Source: JAEHDI01 sp035455185
GTDB taxonomy: Bacteria > Acidobacteriota > Terriglobia > Bryobacterales > Bryobacteraceae
NCBI GenBank assembly: GCA_035455185.1
Contig: DATIFQ010000504.1
Span: 1-57,282 of the forward strand
Direction: 5' to 3'
DNA: 57,282 nt
The position numbers and the translations under genes are program-made. The notes under the pieces were generated by a model that saw only the letters and a program-made list of their open reading frames with translations, had not been told where the DNA came from and searched no databases. Shown one piece after another: positions 44,833-54,183 of this stretch (within the stretch, counting starts at the first letter, position 1; each line of letters starts with the position of its first letter).

Positions 44833-46152
44833 ATGGATCGAAGACATTTCCTGATGAGTTCCGTGGCCGCGTCGGCGGCGATGCGGCCCAGTATGCTGGC
44901 GAGCCCGAATGACACGGTCCGGGTAGCGTGCGTCGGTTTTCACGGCCAGGGACAGGCTCACATCTCCGGCTACCTCAAATTGCCAAACGTCGAATTGGTC
45001 GCGTTGTGCGATGTGGACGAAGCGGTCCTTAAGGACGGGATGAAGATGGTGGAGAAGACCGGAAAGAAACGCCCGGCGGGCTACACCGATTTCCGAAAGT
45101 TGCTGGAAGACAAGTCGATCGACGCTGTGTCGCTGGCCACGCCGAACCACCAGCACACACTGCAAACCATCTGGGCGTGTCAGGCCGGCAAGGATGTCTA
45201 CGTCGAGAAGCCATGCTCGCACAATATGTTCGAAGCGAGGCAGATCGTCGCGGCATCGCGGAAATACAACCGGATCGTGCAGCATGGCACGGGTGCCTCC
45301 GCGTCACTGCACGAGGCCGCGCAGCAAGTGCGCGAAGGGATTATCGGCGACGTCTACATGGCGCGAGGGCTCTGCTTCAAGGTCCGGGACACGATCGGCC
45401 GTACGCCGGAGGAACCGGTTCCGCCGGGAGTTCATTACGACCTGTGGCTCGGTCCGGCACCGAAACGTCCCTTCACCAAGAACCGGTTCCATTACAACTT
45501 CCATTGGTTCTGGGATTACGGTAACGGGGACTTCGGCAATCAGGGAAGCCACCAGATGCATGCGGCGCGCTTTGTCCTCGGGGTGAAATACCCGACGAAG
45601 ATCTCCGCGATTGGCGGCCACTTCCTGTTCGACGACGATCAGGAAACACCCAACACGATGGTAGCCAGCTACGAGTTCAACGAGGGCGGTAAGAAGAAGA
45701 TGCTGGTGTTCGAGGTCCGCCATTGGCTGACGAATAACGAGGCGGGCATCGGCGATCGCTCCGACGCGTTCGCAGGCTCGGCGGTGGGAGCGGCACAGAC
45801 TGTGGGGAACCTCTATTACGGCTCGAAAGGCTACATGGTTTATGCCGGAGGCTTTCGCACATTCCTGGGCAAAGAACAGGCGCCCGGGCCAAAGTCCTCG
45901 CTGGGAAGGAGGGAGAGCGCCTTCGGGAATTTTGTGGACGCGATTCGGAGCCGTAAGCGGGAGGACCAGAGAGCGGAAATCGAGGAGGGTGCCATCTCGA
46001 CGATGCTCGTTCACTTGGGTAACATTTCCTACCTTCTTGGCCGGACGCTCCATTTTGATTCGAACACACTGACCTGTATCGGTGATGCCGAGGCCAATGC
46101 GATGTTCACGCGCAAGTACCGGCCGCCATTCGTTGTACCGAAGCTCGTCTAG
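44833..46152 (+). CDS. Tat-exported Gfo/Idh/MocA oxidoreductase
   Basis: A 439-aa NAD(P)-dependent oxidoreductase. The N-terminus MDRRHFLMSSVAASAA is a Tat signal, implying folding with its cofactor before export. The nucleotide-binding strand VRVACVGFHGQGQAH, the EKPCSHN motif (catalytic Lys of EKP) and the later GDFGNQGSHQMHAARF region (active-site His) are typical. Exported family members oxidise or isomerise sugars or glycosides, often at C3. An AAGGAG site lies 9 bases before the ATG. It is part of the + run with the sulfatase and glycosidase. Confidence 0.92.
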   Translation: MDRRHFLMSSVAASAAMRPSMLASPNDTVRVACVGFHGQGQAHISGYLKLPNVELVALCDVDEAVLKDGMKMVEKTGKKRPAGYTDFRKLLEDKSIDAVSLATPNHQHTLQTIWACQAGKDVYVEKPCSHNMFEARQIVAASRKYNRIVQHGTGASASLHEAAQQVREGIIGDVYMARGLCFKVRDTIGRTPEEPVPPGVHYDLWLGPAPKRPFTKNRFHYNFHWFWDYGNGDFGNQGSHQMHAARFVLGVKYPTKISAIGGHFLFDDDQETPNTMVASYEFNEGGKKKMLVFEVRHWLTNNEAGIGDRSDAFAGSAVGAAQTVGNLYYGSKGYMVYAGGFRTFLGKEQAPGPKSSLGRRESAFGNFVDAIRSRKREDQRAEIEEGAISTMLVHLGNISYLLGRTLHFDSNTLTCIGDAEANAMFTRKYRPPFVVPKLV

Positions 46153-46197
46153 CCGTGGCAATTCGAAGCGGGCGATGAGCAGGGAGAACCTCTGGCC

Positions 46198-47769
46198 ATG
46201 TTCCGGCATCGCATGACAGTCACCGCAGTTCTCATGGCGCTCGGGTGTTGCGGAGTCGAGGCCACCCTGCGGGCGCAGAGACCTGTACCCGTGGAGATCA
46301 GGATACAGGCTGACCGCACGGTTCGAAGAATGCAAGGCGGCATAGGGGCGTCGTTTCACGCCATCGAGGAACCGAAGCCGGGCCAGCGGCCCACCGGCGG
46401 CGTCTGGGCCGGCAGTGCCTGGGGAGCGAACCCGCCGGCCGAAGATGAGGCGGCGTGGAAGTCGCTGTTTCATTACGCAAACTGGCTTGGCCTGGATTGG
46501 TGTCGGGTGGAACTCGAGCAGCGAATGTATGAGCCTCGGCGGCGCCGGTTCGAGTGGGACAACGCGGAGATGCGGATTCTTTACCGAATCCTGGACTGGG
46601 CGGAAAAACAGGGTGTTGATGTGTTCCTCCAGCAGATGTGGTCCAACGTCGAATGGAATGCGTACCCTGAGATGCGCGCAACGATGGAGGGACGGCTGCG
46701 GAGCGCCCCTTTATCGATCGACGATTTCGCCTATGGCTTAGGCGAACTGCTTCAACATTTGACAAAGGTGAAGGGTTACCGCTGTATTCGCTGGCTTTCT
46801 ATCAATAACGAGCCTGGCTGGGATTGGTCATGGTGGCAGGGGCCGGACGGTCAGCCTGTGCCGATCACACCGGCCTTCGCAGCGGTGCGAAAGGAGCTGG
46901 ACCGGCGGGGGATCACGGTCCCTCTCTCCGGTCCTGATTGGACGGACCTGCCGGATCTGGAGCCGGAGAGGATTGATTTCGACTCCTACATCGGGGCCTA
47001 CGACCTGCACTCCTACAATGCGTATTTCGATGGAATCCGATTCGGCTACCCGTTGTCCGTGGCTGAGAAACGGCTCGCGCGATGGGCACAGTGGGCGCAC
47101 GGCCGGGGTAAGCCGATGTTCCTTTCCGAATTGGGCACGATGGCCTTTGGTTTTGTAGGGAAAGAGCCGGGGCCGGGTGTGTATGAATCCGGGTTAAAAG
47201 ACGCCGCGCTCGTGGTGCGTGGCATCCGCGCCGGCGTGGACGGATTCAACCGGTGGAGTTTCATAAACCGTGGCGACCTGGACGGGCAATGGCAGATGGT
47301 GGACACCTGGGACATCGACGAAGGCAAGCTCAAGGATCACTTTACGCCGCATCCAAACACGTACTATTTGTTCGGGTTGCTAAGCCGCTTCACCGCGAAG
47401 CGCTCCGACGTGCTTCCGGCCAACGTCGAAGGCAAGTTCGACCCGGGAGCAAGGCAACTTGCGGCGGCTGTGTTGCGCAGCCCGAGGGGGCACATCAGCG
47501 TGCTGGTGGTGAACGAGATGTACTGGGACGCGGACGCGAAGATCACCATCACCGGCCTTTCGGGGAGGACGCTGCTCTACCGTTACTCGATCACGGGCGC
47601 CGACCGGGATCGGACGGATGTCGTCGTGAAACCAGCCGCTAAGTTCGACTTAGACGCCAGCAGGAGCAGTGTGACTGACCGAATCCCGCGGCTTAGCGTC
47701 ACCGTGTACTCCACGTACGAGTTGGACCATGGGCAGCCGGGAGTAATGGCGGAAAACGACTCGAAGTAG
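46198..47769 (+). CDS. exported clan-A glycoside hydrolase (GH30/GH5-like)
   Basis: A 523-aa protein with a signal peptide (VTAVLMALGCCGVEATLRAQ). A TIM barrel follows with the two catalytic Glu of clan GH-A: acid/base in SINNEPGWDW (NEP motif) and nucleophile in MFLSELGTM. IGASFHAIEE near the N-terminus and a C-terminal beta domain (ISVLVVNEMYWDADAKITIT) resemble GH30-type enzymes. It probably cleaves beta-linked glucan, xylan or related chains outside the cytoplasm. The family cannot be fixed by eye. It is the last gene of the + run and converges on the heparinase gene 34 bases away. Confidence 0.82.
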   Translation: MFRHRMTVTAVLMALGCCGVEATLRAQRPVPVEIRIQADRTVRRMQGGIGASFHAIEEPKPGQRPTGGVWAGSAWGANPPAEDEAAWKSLFHYANWLGLDWCRVELEQRMYEPRRRRFEWDNAEMRILYRILDWAEKQGVDVFLQQMWSNVEWNAYPEMRATMEGRLRSAPLSIDDFAYGLGELLQHLTKVKGYRCIRWLSINNEPGWDWSWWQGPDGQPVPITPAFAAVRKELDRRGITVPLSGPDWTDLPDLEPERIDFDSYIGAYDLHSYNAYFDGIRFGYPLSVAEKRLARWAQWAHGRGKPMFLSELGTMAFGFVGKEPGPGVYESGLKDAALVVRGIRAGVDGFNRWSFINRGDLDGQWQMVDTWDIDEGKLKDHFTPHPNTYYLFGLLSRFTAKRSDVLPANVEGKFDPGARQLAAAVLRSPRGHISVLVVNEMYWDADAKITITGLSGRTLLYRYSITGADRDRTDVVVKPAAKFDLDASRSSVTDRIPRLSVTVYSTYELDHGQPGVMAENDSK

Positions 47770-47803
47770 TCCGCAGCCGGAATCATCTACTGCTTGTACC
47801 ACC

Positions 47804-50371
47804 CTACGGCGTCACCACCGTCTCCATCTTGCCGCCTTCGCTCACTCGTACCGCCAGCCGGCCTTTGGTATCAATGCCACCTCCGGCGAGCGTGCCTTGC
47901 GCGCCGGCGCCGATCCACGCCGCCACCGCCGAGTCCGCGACCTTGAACACTGCCGTGTCGCCGGCCTTCTCCAACGCGATCTCCGGCTCTGCTTCTGACG
48001 CCCGGTACGGCACCATCACCGCGACAAACTTGATCTCACGCACCGGCTTCCCCGTGCGCGCATTCAGATGCCACTGGTTCGCGAATCTTTCCCTGCGCGC
48101 CGCGAGCGATGCGGTGCGCGCCGTGGCTTCATCCAGTTCCGGCTGTATGGGGAACCAATCCCGCTGCGAGAACCGGAACGGCTCCGTCGCGATCAGGCGA
48201 ACCACCAGCCTCGCATCTTCGTTCTGCACGCGAATAACACCGGCTTTGTCGTCGAGCTTCATCTGGTTCAGCGCGTGCAACAGCCAGTCGAAAGTCGCCG
48301 GCGCGTCTGTTCGCAAATGATCATGCACGACGAAAACCGGTCGTGTCTTCGAGGCGATAAAGGCCACTGTGCGCTCAAAGCTCTCCACCTTGGGCTCCAT
48401 GGGTGGAATGGGTTCCTTCAACCACTCACTCCACTGCTTCTTGACGCTCTCCCTCTGCGGAATGTTGTACGCCTTCGCCGCCTGGCCGCGCGCCATCGTC
48501 ACCACACCCTCTCGGATGTAATCCTCGATCGTTCCGTTCGCCGCCCACTCGAAGGGCGGCTGGCCGCGGCCGTTCACCAGGACTGCGTTGTGCGCCCTCG
48601 TCTGCCGCGTCCAGAGCTGATCGTGCGGGCTGCCGTACCAGGGGTAGTAGCCGGAATCGATGAGAAGCGCGCGGCCGTACGCATTCAACTGGAAGCTGTT
48701 CTGATCCGCGTGGCTGTGGCTGAACGATCCGAAGCGGCTGGACTTGAACAGCGACCAGACGTCCTCCCTCGCGTCGCCGAGCGCGGAGTGCATGGCCACC
48801 CAACCGATATCGGTGAAGAACCTCGATCCGTCCAACTTCGATGGTGGCTCCACCTTCGGCTCTCCCCCTCCTGCTGGCCCGATCCGTAGCACTGAACCCA
48901 CGTTTTCGATTCCGAACTGGGCCGGAGTGCTGCGCTGCGAGCCACCCCTTTGTTGCCGGGACGGGATCGACTGGGCGGTCCACCGCAGCACCGGGTCGTC
49001 GAAGGCCTCGGCAAGCCTTTCCAGGATTCCACGCTGGCTCCCGCCCGGCCCTCGGTCCGAGCCATCACCGAAGGCGCCGCGTTCAGCGTACGGGGGAATG
49101 CAATAGACCGCCAGGTATCCGGTATTGCGGTAGAAGGGCCGGCGGAACAGGTCGACGTCGGTGACACCACGCAGCGCCTCCGCGAAGCCCGTGTGATAGT
49201 TCACATAACCGCCCCAGTAGCTCAGCCCCTGCGCCCATCCACCCTCATCCCCGCCCCAGCCCGGATAGGCGGTCAGGTAGCAGCGCAGGACGTAGTCGAG
49301 CCACTTCTCGGCGTCCGGAATGTCGCCCAGGAACGACACGCCCGCATTACCGAGAAACGCGAGCACGCGTCCTTCGTGATTCGAGAACGGATGTGTCAAA
49401 AAGTCGATTTTCTTCAGAAGCTCCAGCACCTGGTTGCCGCGCTCCGTCATTGCAGCTAGCACCTTGGCCTTCTCGCTGGGGGTCAATTCGCTACCCGCCC
49501 AATCCCACGCGAGGGACATGCGATCCAGAATGGGCATGGACGCCTCGTCGTTGCCCTCCGATCCGTTGGGCTGTAGCACCTTGTGGCTCGTGACGCCCCG
49601 CGGATCCCAGCTTGCGAGTGCCAGCATCCAGCGGCGCGCACCCTCCAGGTACTTCTTATCGCCCGTGATCCTGTAAGCCAGCGCGACCCGGGCCAGGTGC
49701 GAGCTGCCGGCCTTGGCCGGAGTGTAAATCCTCCGCCACTCATCGACGTTGAACTCGGCCGATGGGTATCCCGCCGGCTCCGCGTAAGGCTGTTCGGCCA
49801 GCGAAGCATCGGCTTCCTCCAGAAACGCCTTCCAACGCGGAAGGTTGCCCGAGGCCGCCGCCGTCTTGACTTCCGCCAGCCGTTTTCCCGACAGGAACAG
49901 CCGCGGCCGCACCTTGGCAAGTTGTTCCTTAAGCCGCGCCACGTCGGGCATCACCAGCGGCGCGAGCCCCTTGGGAACCGTGAACCGGCGGGCCTTCGAG
50001 GCCCCGGTCACCGCGGCGCCATCGAGGTAAACCACCTGCCAGACATAATCGCCCGGCTCGAACGCATGCGACATTGCGTACACGGTCGAACTCTGCGGTT
50101 CGGTCGCGAGAATGCCCGACGAACTCTCAGAGGAGCGGCGCACTTCGAGCCGGTACGTCTTGGCTTTCTCGTTCGGAGTCCACGTGAACCCGGGAGGATT
50201 CACGCGAAGGGGCTGCCCGTCCGGCGGGTACGCTGCCAGTTCTTCGACTCCAGGCTCCCGCTCGATCACCGCCGCCGACCTCGTCCAGGCGTACTTCTTC
50301 CCGCCACAGCCAATCGTAGTGAGCACAAGCAGTACGAGTGTCGAGACGAAATACTCCTCATGACGGCGCAT
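47804..50371 (-). CDS. heparinase II/III-like polysaccharide lyase lipoprotein
   Basis: An 855-aa protein. The lipobox in LVLLVLTTIGCGG marks it as an outer- or inner-membrane lipoprotein. The N-terminal domain (PPGFTWTPNEKAKTYRLEVR) is the DUF4962-type module found before heparinase domains. An alpha-toroid follows. The C-terminal beta part holds SHSHADQNSFQLNAYGRALL with IDSGYYPWYG and TRAHNAVLVNGRGQ, the heparinase II/III signature with its His/Tyr residues. It likely eliminates uronic-acid linkages in acidic, possibly sulfated, polysaccharides. ATG 50371 is used rather than 50386 because AAGGAG sits 6 bases before it. Confidence 0.88.
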   Translation of the reverse strand: MRRHEEYFVSTLVLLVLTTIGCGGKKYAWTRSAAVIEREPGVEELAAYPPDGQPLRVNPPGFTWTPNEKAKTYRLEVRRSSESSSGILATEPQSSTVYAMSHAFEPGDYVWQVVYLDGAAVTGASKARRFTVPKGLAPLVMPDVARLKEQLAKVRPRLFLSGKRLAEVKTAAASGNLPRWKAFLEEADASLAEQPYAEPAGYPSAEFNVDEWRRIYTPAKAGSSHLARVALAYRITGDKKYLEGARRWMLALASWDPRGVTSHKVLQPNGSEGNDEASMPILDRMSLAWDWAGSELTPSEKAKVLAAMTERGNQVLELLKKIDFLTHPFSNHEGRVLAFLGNAGVSFLGDIPDAEKWLDYVLRCYLTAYPGWGGDEGGWAQGLSYWGGYVNYHTGFAEALRGVTDVDLFRRPFYRNTGYLAVYCIPPYAERGAFGDGSDRGPGGSQRGILERLAEAFDDPVLRWTAQSIPSRQQRGGSQRSTPAQFGIENVGSVLRIGPAGGGEPKVEPPSKLDGSRFFTDIGWVAMHSALGDAREDVWSLFKSSRFGSFSHSHADQNSFQLNAYGRALLIDSGYYPWYGSPHDQLWTRQTRAHNAVLVNGRGQPPFEWAANGTIEDYIREGVVTMARGQAAKAYNIPQRESVKKQWSEWLKEPIPPMEPKVESFERTVAFIASKTRPVFVVHDHLRTDAPATFDWLLHALNQMKLDDKAGVIRVQNEDARLVVRLIATEPFRFSQRDWFPIQPELDEATARTASLAARRERFANQWHLNARTGKPVREIKFVAVMVPYRASEAEPEIALEKAGDTAVFKVADSAVAAWIGAGAQGTLAGGGIDTKGRLAVRVSEGGKMETVVTP

Positions 50372-50377
50372 ACGAAT

Positions 50378-50383
50378 CTCCTT
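50378..50383 (-). promoter_or_regulatory. ribosome-binding site fixing the heparinase start
   Basis: AAGGAG on the minus strand lies 6 bases before ATG 50371 and overlaps the region that would encode the longer alternative N-terminus. Confidence 0.7.
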
Positions 50384-50442
50384 CAAGTGTGTTCACGAAT
50401 CCCTGTCAGCGGGAATGATATCACCGAAAGCCGGCAGAACAG

Positions 50443-51123
50443 CTATTGTCCGGTCTGGCCCGGGCGCTCGTCCAGATCGCGGATCCAGATGTCTTTGAAG
50501 CGAATCCGCGACGGCTTGCCAGGATGAATTTGCAGTGCGACAACACCATTCGTGTTTCGCGGGTCCGGGTAGGTGAAGTCAATCATCCGGACTCCATTTA
50601 AGTACGTTCGGACACGATGCCCCTCGACCTGGACCAGCATGTCGTTCCAGTCGAACGGCCTGAGGACCGTTTCGAGTTCCGGCGCCGGCCAGACGATCCA
50701 GCCACGGCCCTTGGTTTCAGGCGTGTGATCCCCATGTAGTCCGCCTGTGTGACCACCCACAGAACTCGAGATCTCCACTTGGATGAACTTGATCTTGCTG
50801 ATATCCTCCTCAATGTCGGAGTGATAGAAGAACCCGCTGTTGTTTGGTGTCTCGCATTTGAATCGGAGAAACGCATGGAAATTCCGATACTGCTTCAGTG
50901 TCTTCAGAAATCCATCCTTTCCGTGGATACCCTCTCCAAGGATCGTTCCGTCGTCCACACTCCAGCGTTCAGGACCGACGACCTTCCACCCGGCCAGGTC
51001 CTGGCCGTTGAACAAGGGCTCCCATCGCGCGTCGAAGCCGGCAACGGGCAATTGCTTCTGCTGCGCAGCCATCGACATGCACCCGAGCACGAGAAGTGCA
51101 CTCCAAACGGAAAGCCTGGACAT
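50443..51123 (-). CDS. exported DUF1080 (3-keto-disaccharide hydrolase-like)
   Basis: A 226-aa protein with a signal peptide (VWSALLVLGCMSMAAQQ; LVLGC could serve as a lipobox). The body is the concanavalin-like DUF1080 fold: WEPLFNGQDLAGWKVVG, FHAFLRFKCETPNNSGFFYH, WNDMLVQVEGHRVRTYLNGV and NGVVALQIHPG. Members of this family hydrolyse or lyse 3-keto-glycosides made by Gfo/Idh/MocA oxidoreductases. Such an oxidoreductase gene lies directly upstream (89 bases away, same strand), so the two likely act in sequence in the periplasm. Confidence 0.9.
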   Translation of the reverse strand: MSRLSVWSALLVLGCMSMAAQQKQLPVAGFDARWEPLFNGQDLAGWKVVGPERWSVDDGTILGEGIHGKDGFLKTLKQYRNFHAFLRFKCETPNNSGFFYHSDIEEDISKIKFIQVEISSSVGGHTGGLHGDHTPETKGRGWIVWPAPELETVLRPFDWNDMLVQVEGHRVRTYLNGVRMIDFTYPDPRNTNGVVALQIHPGKPSRIRFKDIWIRDLDERPGQTGQ

Positions 51124-51211
51124 CGTTATACCTTTCTTTCAAATCCACAGACGGTGCGGCTGTCTGCGAGCGGCAGCCAGAGAATGTCTCGGATGGCGGC
51201 GTAGAATGCCC

Positions 51212-52321
51212 TTACAAATCTACGCCGAGATCGGCCCAGTTAACGACCTTCTCTCTAACCATCGCCTCGTGGCCGAGGATTGATGTCAACGCAGCCGTGG
51301 CTCCAACGGTGATATCCGCTGGAGAAGCGGCGCCCTTCGTAACGCAGTCGTAAAAGGTCGTGATGTGCGCGTGCGGCGGATCTTGCTGCTTTTCCGTCAA
51401 CGCGGACGGCTGGCCCTCTCTCGCCAGCGGGTACATCATCGCCGTGTACAAGAGGTCCACCGCGCCCTTGGTCCCGTATACGTAAACCGATTGATTGTTG
51501 TTCGGCATAGTCCGAGGATGAAATACGTTCTGGGTGAACGACATTTTCACGCCATTCGGGTAGTCGAAGACGAGCAGGCCACAGTCGAAAATCGTACGTC
51601 CCGGAGGATCGTTCTTGAACATTTGCGTTCCTCCAAAGCCGCAGGCGCGTGACGGGCGGGCACCGATCACCCAGTTGCAGGCATCCAGGTTGTGCACCGA
51701 CTGCTCGATCAGATAGCCTCCGGACTTCGTCACGTCGAAGTACCAGTCGGCGGAGGACCCGGTGTGGTTCAGGTCACCGGACGCATGACGCTGCGCTTTC
51801 ACCATGATCACATCGCCGATCGCTCCTTCGCGAACTTTGCGCACGGTTTCGGCAAGCTGCCGCTCGGAACGCATCTGCTGCCCTGCGACGAATACCCGAT
51901 TTGTGCTCTTGGCCGCTTTCACAAGTTCACGGACCTGTTCCGCGGTAACGCCGATCGGCTTCTCGCAGTACACGTGCTTGCCGGCCTTGAGTGCCGCCAC
52001 AGCCATTTCCGAATGCAAGTACGGCGGGGTAGCGATAAAGACGGCGTCGACGTCCTTCCGGTCGATGATCCGGCGCCAGTCGGCGTACGTGGCCGGGTTG
52101 TCCCTGGCGGCGGTTGTCGCCGCCTTATCGAGCCGGTCGGGCTTGGTGTCGCATAGCCCGACAACTTTGGCGTTTTCCTGCGCAAGCACGCCCCGCAGCA
52201 GGTAGGAGCCACGATTGCCGACTCCGATCACTGCTGTGGTGACGGGCGGCCCAGATTGTCCGTGTACGACGCGGACCGCAGCCGCCGAGCCGAGGAGAAA
52301 AGATCGTCGGTCGATTCTCAT
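51212..52321 (-). CDS. Tat-exported Gfo/Idh/MocA oxidoreductase
   Basis: A 369-aa protein with a Tat signal (RIDRRSFLLGSAAAV). The NAD-binding strand TAVIGVGNRGSYL, EKPIGVTAEQ (catalytic Lys) and the SGGYLIEQSVHNLDACNW region with the active-site His are present. It should oxidise a glycoside, probably to the 3-keto form, for the DUF1080 protein encoded next. ATG 52321 is chosen because AGGAGGT lies 8 bases upstream; a TTG two codons earlier is less suitable. It is divergent from the glycine-zipper gene. Confidence 0.92.
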   Translation of the reverse strand: MRIDRRSFLLGSAAAVRVVHGQSGPPVTTAVIGVGNRGSYLLRGVLAQENAKVVGLCDTKPDRLDKAATTAARDNPATYADWRRIIDRKDVDAVFIATPPYLHSEMAVAALKAGKHVYCEKPIGVTAEQVRELVKAAKSTNRVFVAGQQMRSERQLAETVRKVREGAIGDVIMVKAQRHASGDLNHTGSSADWYFDVTKSGGYLIEQSVHNLDACNWVIGARPSRACGFGGTQMFKNDPPGRTIFDCGLLVFDYPNGVKMSFTQNVFHPRTMPNNNQSVYVYGTKGAVDLLYTAMMYPLAREGQPSALTEKQQDPPHAHITTFYDCVTKGAASPADITVGATAALTSILGHEAMVREKVVNWADLGVDL

Positions 52322-52329
52322 ATTCAATC

Positions 52330-52336
52330 ACCTCCT
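52330..52336 (-). promoter_or_regulatory. ribosome-binding site of the Gfo/Idh/MocA gene
   Basis: A full AGGAGGT on the minus strand, 8 bases before ATG 52321, one of the strongest such sites in the window. Confidence 0.75.
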
Positions 52337-52555
52337 GAATAGTTTACGTTAAAGAAGCAGCGCCCCTTTCCAATCTGGTCCGCGCGGACCTGAGAGATAG
52401 TCGGCGAGCAAGCTGACGCTTCAGGCTTGCCGAAGGCGGCGGAAGTTGGTGGCCGGAAACAACCACTTTTGGTTGAGCCCGGCCAGCCGCCGCAGACACA
52501 GTTGTTGATCTCACGGGATTTAGGAACTGGCACGCAAGTTGCCGTCCCGACAGGC

Positions 52556-53461
52556 GTGATACCCAACAGACAATCGTGGCTTTTCCCGGCGGCGCTCGCA
52601 ATGGTTCTGTGCGGCCCGCTGCCGGCGCAAGAAACCAATTCCCCCGAGGGTGGGGCCACGAGCGGATGGCGCAGGTTCGACGAGGCGGCACCCGCGAGTC
52701 CGGCCTCTCCTGCAGGGCAACTCACCTTGCCGGCCGGAACCTGGATTACGGTCCGGATCGACCAGGAGCTTTCCAGCGATCACAACTTGCCGGGAGACGG
52801 CTTCACCGCCTCACTGGTTCAGCCACTCGTGGCGAACGGATTCGTGGTTGCCCGGCGCGGCCAGACAGTCGGTGGCCAGGTAGTTGAGGCGCAAAAGGCT
52901 GGCCGCTCAAAAGGCACATCCCGGCTGGGCATAGCGCTTACGGAACTGAGCCTGGTGGATGGACGCCAGGTTCCGGTGACAACCAGGCTCACCCAATACC
53001 AGGGTGGCAGCTCTGTAGGCCGTGACGTTGGCGCTGTAGCGACGACCACCGGCGCCGGCGCCGCCATCGGAGCCGCTGCCGAGGGCGGTTTCGGTGCGGG
53101 CATGGGTGCCATCGCTGGAGCCGCGGCAGGCATGATTGGCGTCCTGTCCACCCGCGGGAAGGCCACCGTGATCTACCCGGAGACGCCGCTTACCTTCCGG
53201 TTGGAGGAGCCGCTGACCATCTCCACGGAGTCCTCGGCGCGAGCCTTTCGGCCGGTCGTCCCCGAAGATTATCCACAGGAGCCAACGTTGCACCGGGAGC
53301 GCCGGGTCGCCGTAGCACCTCCGCCGCCTTATTACTACTACGGTGGCTGGGATTGGTGGTACAGCCCCTACTACTATCCGCGCTTCTTCTACGGCCCGAG
53401 CTTCTACTACTTCTCCGGCCCGCGTATCCATGGCGGCCACCGTGGTTTCCGGCGCTGGTAG
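52556..53461 (+). CDS. exported glycine-zipper, Tyr-rich protein
   Basis: An approximately 301-aa protein of unknown function. From GTG 52556 it opens with a signal peptide (LFPAALAMVLCGPLPAQ); the frame is open back to 52427, so the start is uncertain. A beta-rich part follows (GTWITVRIDQELSSDHNL, GFVVARRGQTVGGQVVEA) with a TrbI/VirB10-like or outer-membrane 'coat' flavour. Next is a glycine zipper of about 40 residues (TGAGAAIGAAAEGGFGAG, MGAIAGAAAGMIG) that could insert in or line a membrane. The C-terminus is Tyr/Trp/Pro-rich (PPPYYYYGGWDWWYSPYYY). Similar architectures are frequent in Acidobacteria, where they are annotated as hypothetical. Confidence 0.7.
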   Translation: MIPNRQSWLFPAALAMVLCGPLPAQETNSPEGGATSGWRRFDEAAPASPASPAGQLTLPAGTWITVRIDQELSSDHNLPGDGFTASLVQPLVANGFVVARRGQTVGGQVVEAQKAGRSKGTSRLGIALTELSLVDGRQVPVTTRLTQYQGGSSVGRDVGAVATTTGAGAAIGAAAEGGFGAGMGAIAGAAAGMIGVLSTRGKATVIYPETPLTFRLEEPLTISTESSARAFRPVVPEDYPQEPTLHRERRVAVAPPPPYYYYGGWDWWYSPYYYPRFFYGPSFYYFSGPRIHGGHRGFRRW

Positions 53462-53556
53462 CAGTAAGCATGAAATCGGCTGAGGCGCCGACCACCGCCG
53501 CGCCGTGCGCAGCAGCGAGACGATTCTCGCCGCTGACTCGCTCCGCTCTATAATCG

Positions 53557-54069
53557 ATGTCCATGCCGCTCGAATGGAATGTCACTGTCGCCGCAATGGA
53601 AACGGACGACTGGAGTGCTGTTCGTGCCATCTACCTGCAGGGCATAACAACCGGGAATGCCACGTTCGAGAAATCCCCGCCCACTTGGGAGCAGTGGGAC
53701 AGCAGCCATCTGACGGTGTGCAGATTCGTGGCGCGGTCGCAGGGCGAAGTGCTTGGATGGGCGGCGCTCAGCCCAGTCTCCGGACGCTGTATTTATGCCG
53801 GGGTCGCGGAGGTGAGCATCTACGTTGCGAACGGGACGCAGGGCAGAGGGATCGGACTGGCGCTCTTATCCACTCTGGTCTCAGCTTCCGAGCAGGCTGG
53901 CATCTGGACACTGCAAGCGGGCATTTTTCCGGAGAACACGGCTAGCATCGCACTGTGCAAGCGGGCCGGATTCCGAACCGTGGGGACGCGCGAGCGTTTA
54001 GGCTGCATGGAAGGCCGCTGGCGCGATGTGGTCCTCATGGAGCGCAGGAGCAGCGTCGTAGGCATCTGA
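53557..54069 (+). CDS. GNAT acetyltransferase, phosphinothricin-type
   Basis: A 170-aa GNAT N-acetyltransferase. The acetyl-CoA-binding motif is VSIYVANGTQGRGIGLALL (Q/RxxGxG/A as QGRGIG). AIYLQGITTGNATFEKSPPT at the N-terminus and GIFPENTASIALCKRAGFR at the C-terminus are characteristic of the phosphinothricin/methionine-sulfone acetyltransferase subgroup (Pat/YncA-like). It acetylates small amines such as amino-acid analogues in the cytoplasm. ATG 53557 or 53563 may be used. It looks unrelated to the catabolic genes around it. Confidence 0.9.
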   Translation: MSMPLEWNVTVAAMETDDWSAVRAIYLQGITTGNATFEKSPPTWEQWDSSHLTVCRFVARSQGEVLGWAALSPVSGRCIYAGVAEVSIYVANGTQGRGIGLALLSTLVSASEQAGIWTLQAGIFPENTASIALCKRAGFRTVGTRERLGCMEGRWRDVVLMERRSSVVGI

Positions 54070-54183
54070 TTCCTTACAGATCATTGGCGTGCAATCCGTT
54101 CGCGCTCCCAGGCTCCCTTTCCCCCTTCCCACTTGGAAACAGCCCTCGCTCCAAACCCGATTGCGCACTATGATTGATCCCTG

